Below the pieces are notes generated by a model, which saw only the letters and a list, made by a program, of their open reading frames with translations, made no database searches and was not told the origin of the DNA. Shown here piece after piece: positions 6,977-11,004 of a stretch of 11,004 nucleotides of DNA. Source of the stretch: an uncultured Oscillospiraceae bacterium. GTDB taxonomy: Bacteria; Bacillota; Clostridia; UBA1212; SIG427. The stretch spans positions 1 to 11,004 of the forward strand of contig CABQMV010000069.1 of assembly GCA_902465325.1 (NCBI GenBank), in the 5' to 3' direction. The stretch's first letter is position 1. The number at the start of each line of letters is the position of its first letter. The position numbers and the translations under genes were made by a program.

Positions 6977-6996
6977 TAATTTGTCAAAAAATAAAA

Positions 6997-7022
6997 TTGA
7001 GTGTAAAAAAATCGATTTTTTC
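6997..7022 (+). repeat. Repeat unit, inverted copy (TTGAGTGT...ATTTTTTC)
   Basis: Plus-strand copy of the same unit: TTGAGTGT, an A-run, TCG, then ATTTTTTC. It aligns with the two minus-strand copies with one gap. Its second half is a perfect palindrome, AAAAAATCGATTTTTT (7006-7021), flanked by TGAG and CTCA, so it could fold into a weak AT hairpin. Confidence 0.5.
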
Positions 7023-7065
7023 TCAGTTATCGCCCATTTTTATACTTATTATCTAAAAAATCCAC

Positions 7066-7093
7066 AAAAAATATTAAATTTTTACACTCAAAA
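7066..7093 (-). repeat. 28-bp repeat unit, copy 2 (TTTTGAGTGT...TTTTTT)
   Basis: On the minus strand the unit reads TTTTGAGTGT, then AAAAAT, then TTAATATTTTTT. It is a direct repeat of the unit at 6910-6937 at a distance of 156 bp and lies 38 bp after the stop codon of the broken lipoprotein gene. The strong T-runs make part of the similarity cheap, but the TTTTGAGTGT block is distinctive. Confidence 0.6.
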
Positions 7094-7131
7094 CATTCCG
7101 ACGAGAAAAAACAGGTGTAACGTTCAAATTC

Positions 7132-8845
7132 CTATAAAAATACTTCGCACTCTTTAAAAGACTCTGTCATGTGAACCGAAACCTGAAACGCTCCCAATGC
7201 CCCGTACCGGACTGTCACAACAGAGGACCCTGGTCCTTTAGGCCGGATGTAGCCATACGCATCAACGGTACACACCGTCTCATCTGCAGAGGAAAACTGC
7301 AGCTCTCCTGTCTCTGAAAAGCTGCCGTCCGTATAATAGAGCAGTCCCCGTATCTGTTTCAGCGAGGGGGCAGAAAGGGAAACGGTATATTCAGTAAGGA
7401 CAGAGGGGTCATCAGGCAGGCCTTTGAATCCTGTCCGTAATAATCCTCTTTCCGGTCAAGTACGTAGACCGCCATGGTATAGCAGAAGCCTTCATAGGTC
7501 ACCGTAATATGCGTCCTGCCTGTTTTGCGGGCCGTCACAGATAAAGTGTCAGGATCTACTGTAGCAATAGACGGATCCCACACTTTCGCACTCACTTTTT
7601 TCCTTTGCTCTTTTGTCAGTCCTGCAGTCTGATGGTAACGATCCACTGTCAGCAAATTAATCACGGAAGGGTCTCCGTCCAGCAGGAGGCGTACATCCTC
7701 TCCGTAGAAACCCATTGTATACGGTTCAGGATCCGGGTGATAGAGTCCCTCATCCTGAAACGTCTGTCCTCCTTCTGAAACAGCATACCCAATAGAATCC
7801 GACAATGTAAAAACAGCTCTTTGTATTCGGGTCGCCCAACTGCCCCAGCTAGCCTGGCCACTTCCATAGGCATATCCTATATATACCCCGTCTGACAGTC
7901 GAATATGACCGTTGGGTCTCCCCGAAAAGCCGCTGTTATGAGCGCCGGCGGCGGTTCCCTCCGAAAGCTCTGAGCAGAGGACAAAGCGCAGACCGTCATC
8001 CGACTGATAAAATGTCAGTTTAGAATCCTCCGACATTCTGTCGGAAACACAAACGCCAACAAATTTTCCGTAGTCTTCTATATATTTAACATCCAGAGAA
8101 TCTCCCGGGCGTCCGGAAATGGCCTCCCCCCTGTAAACCATTGTAGAAGGCCAATTTTCAGAAGCTGCGTCGGCCGTGTACACCCTAGTAGACTGGCCGC
8201 TGTCGGAAATCCAATTTACATAAATATACAGGATGCCGTCCTTTTCCACAAAAGACAGCTCTCCTGCTCCAAAAAACTCCGGATTTTCATCATAGTATAC
8301 AATCGGAGCCGGTTCTCCCTGCCAGCTCTCCCCGTCCCACTTGGAATAAGGGCCCTCCGGCTGCCGGCTCCTGGCTACAAACACACAATTGCCTGTTTGA
8401 TTATAGACAGTAGATGTATATCCCAGATAATAATATTTTCCGATTTTGATAACGCCCGGGTCACATACAGACTGCCCGTCTCTGGAACCAGGCGTCCCCA
8501 TGAGCACCACTTTCTCCCGGCCCCAGGTCTTCCCGCCGTCAGCAGAACGGCGGTAGTAAATCCAATCCCATTGCCCATTGTATCCGGGACCGGCAAACCA
8601 GGCATCCAAAGAGCCGTCTGCATTGGTTATCATAGAGGGACCGTAGCGGTACCCAGACTCCTGATTCTGGTCAAATATACACAAGCCCTGATTTTCAACA
8701 GTAATATTTACATATTTAGAAGGATCCGGACTCACAGAAATCGGATGTCCTCAAAGATAGTTATATCTTTTTCCCCGCATCCCCACAAGCATAGAAAAAC
8801 GAAAAGCACAGCCGCAAACAGTACCGCATTTTTGACAATTCTCAA
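7132..8845 (-). pseudogene. Frameshifted secreted lipoprotein: beta-propeller plus Ig-like domains
   Basis: One gene appears spread over three frames. Segment A starts at TTG 8845 (AGGAG 8 nt upstream), encodes a lipoprotein signal MRIVKNAVLFAAVLFVFLCL then WGC with lipobox Cys23, and stops at 8732. Segment B (open from 8750, residues 1-435 counted from a GTG at 8735) is a sialidase/GH43-like propeller with GPSMITNADGSLDAWFAGPG and an Asp-box SADGGKTW (64-71). An Ig-like Big_2-type domain follows (about 372-426, DPSIATVDPDTLSV). Its frame runs on to a stop at 7359, but homology-like sequence continues in segment C from about 7431 with GFKGLPDDPSVLTEYTVSLS, a second Ig-like domain (FSSADETVCTVDAYGYIRPK), to TAG 7132. 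Two single-base losses explain both jumps: 1714 nt plus 2 gives 572 codons. The intact product would be surface-anchored and probably bind or cleave glycans. It could be a real pseudogene or carry sequencing errors. It lies 18 nt behind spoIIIAH. Confidence 0.8.
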
Positions 8846-8858
8846 AAAAATCTCTCCT
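8846..8858 (-). promoter_or_regulatory. Ribosome binding site deciding the TTG start of the lipoprotein
   Basis: AGGAGAGA (8851-8858, minus strand), with its AGGAG core 8 nt before TTG 8843-8845, is a well-spaced site. It shows that translation starts at the signal peptide and not at the GTG at 8733-8735 of the longest ORF, which lacks a well-placed site. No terminator separates it from spoIIIAH. Confidence 0.7.
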
Positions 8859-8863
8859 ATTGG

Positions 8864-9382
8864 TTATGATTCACCATTAAAGCATTTCAAACACAAATTG
8901 TCAATGGATACTCCCGCTGATTCCTGGGCCAGCTGGACAATGGCGGCCACTTCCGCTTCATCTATTTCAGCTTTGGACACGGTGATTTCCATTTCTCCGC
9001 TGTCAGAAAGCATAACCAGCACATTTTCATACCCTCTGCCGGCAATAACAGATTCTAAAGCTTCCTCTGTCTCTGTCATAGCGGCAAGGGATTGAGACAG
9101 CTCGTTTGCCTCTGTAATCTCTGCCTCTGTGGATTCAGAGTCCGCCAAGACAGCAGCACATTCCGCCTCTGCAGCTGCTCTTTCACTCTCCCTTTCCAAT
9201 CTGGCCTGGGCAAAAAATTCCTCAGAAAGATTCTGCTCTTCCATAGGCTCTGCATTGGCTACCGCAGTAGGCTTTACCTCCCCGGCTTCCTGACGGCCTG
9301 ATCTTATATTCTGAAAGATCGCCACAGCCAGCAGAACAGCGCACACGCTCAAAGCAATAATTCGTTTTACTTTTATGGACAT
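8864..9382 (-). CDS. spoIIIAH: Stage III sporulation protein AH
   Basis: SpoIIIAH is the mother-cell half of the channel that joins mother cell and forespore during engulfment. Its extracellular domain, related to secretion-ring proteins (YscJ/FliF type), binds forespore SpoIIQ. The 172-residue protein has a short cytoplasmic N-terminus, one transmembrane helix (about 7-24, RIIALSVCAVLLAVAIFQ), a linker, a charged helical stretch (about 52-80, SEEFFAQARLERESERAAAE) and a C-terminal alpha/beta ring domain including GYENVLVMLSDSGEMEITVS. It is shorter than the Bacillus protein (about 218), mainly in the linker. The start is supported by AAGGAGG 8 nt upstream. It lies 55 bp after spoIIIAG. Confidence 0.93.
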   Translation of the reverse strand: MSIKVKRIIALSVCAVLLAVAIFQNIRSGRQEAGEVKPTAVANAEPMEEQNLSEEFFAQARLERESERAAAEAECAAVLADSESTEAEITEANELSQSLAAMTETEEALESVIAGRGYENVLVMLSDSGEMEITVSKAEIDEAEVAAIVQLAQESAGVSIDNLCLKCFNGES

Positions 9383-9437
9383 TGTTTTCTCCTCCTTATT
9401 TCTGTTTTGTAAAATATATATTCCGTTGGGGCCTTGT

Positions 9438-10010
9438 CTATTCTTCCATAGGTAAGATTTCTATTCGGTCTACACTAATCTGGCAAAACGCTTTTATAGC
9501 CTTGATAATTCTTTCCTGCACAACATAGGAATCTGCCCCCCGCACACATACAATTACTCCTTTTACAGTAGGTGTTTTGGATTTAGTAATAACAACAGAC
9601 TCAGACCCGTCGCCGTTCTGAATAATGGAAGCGCCCGTCTCTCCCTTCTGAGACCGGTTTTCCCGGAGACCTCCTGCAGAATCACTTTCTTTGCTGTCAT
9701 CTGTAGAAGAGCTTCCCTCTGTAAAAGGATAAATTTCTCCTTCATCCTCCAGAGAAACCGCAACCTTCACCTTTCCAACTCCTGCAGTATCTGCCAATAC
9801 ATCCTCCAGCTTGGATTCCATCTCCTCCGCATAATCTCTGCGGCTGCCGGATGCCGCAGCCGTAGCCTTAGCCGCCGTCTCCAATGGATAAGAGCCATTC
9901 CCCTGGTTGCTGCCGCGACCAAACAGGAATAGGACCGCAAACAGAATCAGTCCCGCCCCTAACATAAGAAAGGGCATTTTATTTTCCTTGATCTTATTGA
10001 AAAGCCACAT
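9438..10010 (-). CDS. spoIIIAG: Stage III sporulation protein AG
   Basis: SpoIIIAG forms a large ring in the space between mother cell and forespore as part of the SpoIIIA-SpoIIQ channel. The 190-residue protein has one N-terminal transmembrane helix (about 12-30, MPFLMLGAGLILFAVLFLF), a Gly/Ser/Ala-rich linker and a ring-building domain split by an insertion. The first half is DYAEEMESKLEDVLADTAGV with KVKVAVSLED (about 59-90). A low-complexity Ser/Asp/Glu region follows (about 98-125), matching the beta-insertion of the Bacillus protein. The second half is VKGVIVCVRGADSYVVQERI and a final ISVDRIEILPM. The start codon overlaps the end of spoIIIAF by 17 nt. It is shorter than Bacillus SpoIIIAG (about 229), with all parts present. 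Confidence 0.93.
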   Translation of the reverse strand: MWLFNKIKENKMPFLMLGAGLILFAVLFLFGRGSNQGNGSYPLETAAKATAAASGSRRDYAEEMESKLEDVLADTAGVGKVKVAVSLEDEGEIYPFTEGSSSTDDSKESDSAGGLRENRSQKGETGASIIQNGDGSESVVITKSKTPTVKGVIVCVRGADSYVVQERIIKAIKAFCQISVDRIEILPMEE

Positions 10011-10572
10011 AAATAATTTCCTCCTCTACCCCCAACAGCTGTGACAGTGTTGTCTTTATATATTCCTCAGCTTCCCGCTCCCTGCTCTGATCCGTCTCTT
10101 TTTCCCCTATATGAATGCCGTCTAAGTCAATTACAATTTTGTCCACTGGACCTTCTGTATGTCCTTTCTGAGCCTCCAAACCCGAAAGTATGCATTTTAC
10201 CGTGATAATCTGCCCAAAATTTCCCTGATCTGCATTCTCAACCACAGAGGGCTCCACAGAAACCGCATAGTCCTCCAGCCCTGTCAGTGCCTCCTGACAC
10301 TGCTGTGTCAGCTTTTGCTTATAATTCTCTACCACATTGGCAATATAAGAGTCTGTCCCCTTATTTTCCGCCTGACTGATGCTCTCTGACAACACTGCGT
10401 CATACGAAAAGCCATTATTGATAGCCCCAATAACCGGAGAAGCCAGAATCAGCATAAAAACAAAACCCAGAGCCGTAAGGGCAGATCGCTTTACACCGCC
10501 CTCCGGCAGCAGAGAAGCCGCCAGCGACAGCAGAACAGACCCTGTTACAATTTCTATAAGCCATGCTTTCAC
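9994..10572 (-). CDS. spoIIIAF: Stage III sporulation protein AF
   Basis: SpoIIIAF is a mother-cell membrane protein of the SpoIIIA complex. The 192-residue protein has two N-terminal transmembrane helices (about 5-22, LIEIVTGSVLLSLAASLL, and 32-50, LTALGFVFMLILASPVIGA). A soluble domain rich in charged helices and strands follows, ending EEYIKTTLSQLLGVEEEIIY; this part has a ring-building-like fold in the family. The start is a GTG (10570-10572) overlapping the spoIIIAE stop by 4 nt (GTGA). The upstream GGGGGT is a weak ribosome binding site, so translational coupling to spoIIIAE is likely. The 3' end overlaps spoIIIAG by 17 nt. Confidence 0.92.
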   Translation of the reverse strand: MKAWLIEIVTGSVLLSLAASLLPEGGVKRSALTALGFVFMLILASPVIGAINNGFSYDAVLSESISQAENKGTDSYIANVVENYKQKLTQQCQEALTGLEDYAVSVEPSVVENADQGNFGQIITVKCILSGLEAQKGHTEGPVDKIVIDLDGIHIGEKETDQSREREAEEYIKTTLSQLLGVEEEIIYVAFQ

Positions 10573-11004
10573 AGCCCACTTACCCCCGCGCCTACCATAA
10601 CGGCCACACTAATAAAAGAGAATACACACATCAGAGCGACAGCACCCATAATCATAGATACCGCCTCACCCACCATATCTACCACACAGCAGAGCCGGCC
10701 GTCCAGAACCGGACGGATCAGTATAGCGGTCAGCTTAAAAAGCAGCATCATAGCAAACATTTTCAAAAAGGGAAGCAGACACACCCCTACCAGCGCAACA
10801 CAGCAGCCTACTCCTGCCGCGCTCTTTATCAGTGCCGCCCCGGAGGCCACCAGCTCCGCCGATTCCGACAGATATCTTCCTACTACAGGAATGGCAGACC
10901 CCGCCGTGTACTTAACCGTTTTTACTGCCAGAGAAGCAGAGGTCCCCGATACAAGTCCTGCGCCGGCTGTCACAGCGGAAAAAATCAGCATAACAATGCC
11001 CAAC
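10569..11004 (-). CDS. spoIIIAE: Stage III sporulation protein AE, C-terminal part (cut by window edge)
   Basis: SpoIIIAE is the large polytopic membrane protein of the SpoIIIA complex (about 400 residues in Bacillus) and probably part of the membrane export apparatus. Only the last 145 codons are present; the reading frame is open at the right edge. The visible part holds family-typical SGTSASLAVKTVKYTAGSAI and PVVGRYLSESAELVASGAAL. These are followed by hydrophobic segments GVGCCVALVGVCLLPFLKMF, AMMLLFKLTAILIRPV and GEAVSMIMGAVALMCVFSFI, with the protein ending VMVGAGVSGL. It overlaps spoIIIAF by 4 nt. Identity rests on these motifs and on operon position. Confidence 0.92.
   Translation of the reverse strand, partial: LGIVMLIFSAVTAGAGLVSGTSASLAVKTVKYTAGSAIPVVGRYLSESAELVASGAALIKSAAGVGCCVALVGVCLLPFLKMFAMMLLFKLTAILIRPVLDGRLCCVVDMVGEAVSMIMGAVALMCVFSFISVAVMVGAGVSGL

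Larger units (their letters stand above)
6853..7131. other. AT-rich non-coding gap between the lipoprotein gene and asp23
   Basis: This stretch has no credible gene. Its base composition is far richer in A and T than the flanking genes, with many A and T runs. It holds four exact copies of the 7-mer ACACTCA or its complement, two degenerate RGGTGT half-sites, a perfect 16-bp palindrome at 7006-7021, and a TTGACA hexamer (6982-6987). No GC-rich hairpin followed by a T-run is seen on the minus strand after the lipoprotein stop, so termination of the spoIIIA transcript is not explained by a classical intrinsic terminator. Confidence 0.7.

Noticed and set aside
6910..7118. CIRCE element (HrcA operator)
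   Set aside because: The half-site GAGTGT resembles the CIRCE half GAGTGCTAA, but the GCTAA part is missing everywhere and no pair has the TTAGCACTC-N9-GAGTGCTAA layout.
6910..7118. CRISPR array
   Set aside because: Repeat copies are imperfect, in both orientations and unevenly spaced, with no uniform spacers and no cas genes.
6885..7157. 90-codon plus-strand ORF in the AT-rich gap
   Set aside because: Lys/Asn/Ile/Phe-rich translation produced by A and T runs; no ribosome binding site and no recognisable features.
8733..8735. GTG at 8733-8735 as true start of the propeller protein
   Set aside because: It has no well-spaced ribosome binding site, would give a cytoplasmic product, and ignores the signal peptide with a good site directly upstream in another frame.
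8732..8760. Programmed ribosomal frameshift joining signal peptide and propeller
   Set aside because: The overlap window (8735-8750) has no slippery heptamer. The A-run in GAAAAAGAT lies before a stop in the propeller frame, so slippage there would not help. A second shift near 7430 also lacks a slippery site.
8397..9095. 232-codon plus-strand ORF across the lipoprotein and spoIIIAH
   Set aside because: It overlaps two minus-strand genes with clear domain content and shows no domain of its own.
9383..9437. Sigma-E promoter between spoIIIAG and spoIIIAH
   Set aside because: AT-rich stretches are present but no pair of -35 and -10 elements at the right spacing could be aligned; only the ribosome binding site is convincing.

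Overview
The window comes from an anaerobic, endospore-forming Firmicute of the class Clostridia. All genes lie on the minus strand, so transcription runs from high to low coordinates. The order is spoIIIAE (partial) - spoIIIAF - spoIIIAG - spoIIIAH - a broken secreted-lipoprotein gene - a 316-bp AT-rich gap - asp23 - amaP - DUF2273 - nusB - xseA - xseB - ispA - dxs - tlyA - nadK (partial). Such a sporulation-to-isoprenoid gene order is familiar in Clostridia, where argR and recN often follow nadK. I infer a Clostridiales/Eubacteriales member and cannot name the genus.

Right part (8864-11004): the distal half of the spoIIIA operon, encoding mother-cell components of the SpoIIIA-SpoIIQ channel. 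Genes AE/AF and AF/AG overlap. Middle (7132-8845): directly behind spoIIIAH, 18 nt away and with its own strong ribosome binding site, lies a gene for a secreted lipoprotein. It has a lipobox signal peptide, a sialidase/GH43-like beta-propeller and two Ig-like (Big_2-like) domains. It is spread over three reading frames by two apparent single-base losses, so a simple ORF call would report only the central 458 codons. Between it and asp23 is an AT-rich gap with a cluster of short related repeats (core TGAGTGT) and a good extended -10 promoter for asp23.

Left part (1-6815): a tightly packed, mostly overlapping operon. It holds the Asp23/AmaP/DUF2273 envelope module, the antitermination factor NusB, both exonuclease VII subunits, farnesyl diphosphate synthase and DXP synthase (MEP isoprenoid pathway), the TlyA rRNA 2'-O-methyltransferase, and the first 51 residues of NAD kinase, ending at the GGD of its catalytic motif. 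The 60-bp tlyA-nadK gap holds a near-consensus sigma-A promoter overlaid by what looks like a tandem pair of ARG boxes. This suggests arginine-dependent control of nadK and of genes beyond the edge, probably argR.

The most noteworthy points are the tandem ARG-box operator, the twice-frameshifted lipoprotein gene at the end of a sporulation operon, and the repeat cluster upstream of asp23. I found no RNA genes, CRISPR arrays, insertion sequences or phage genes.
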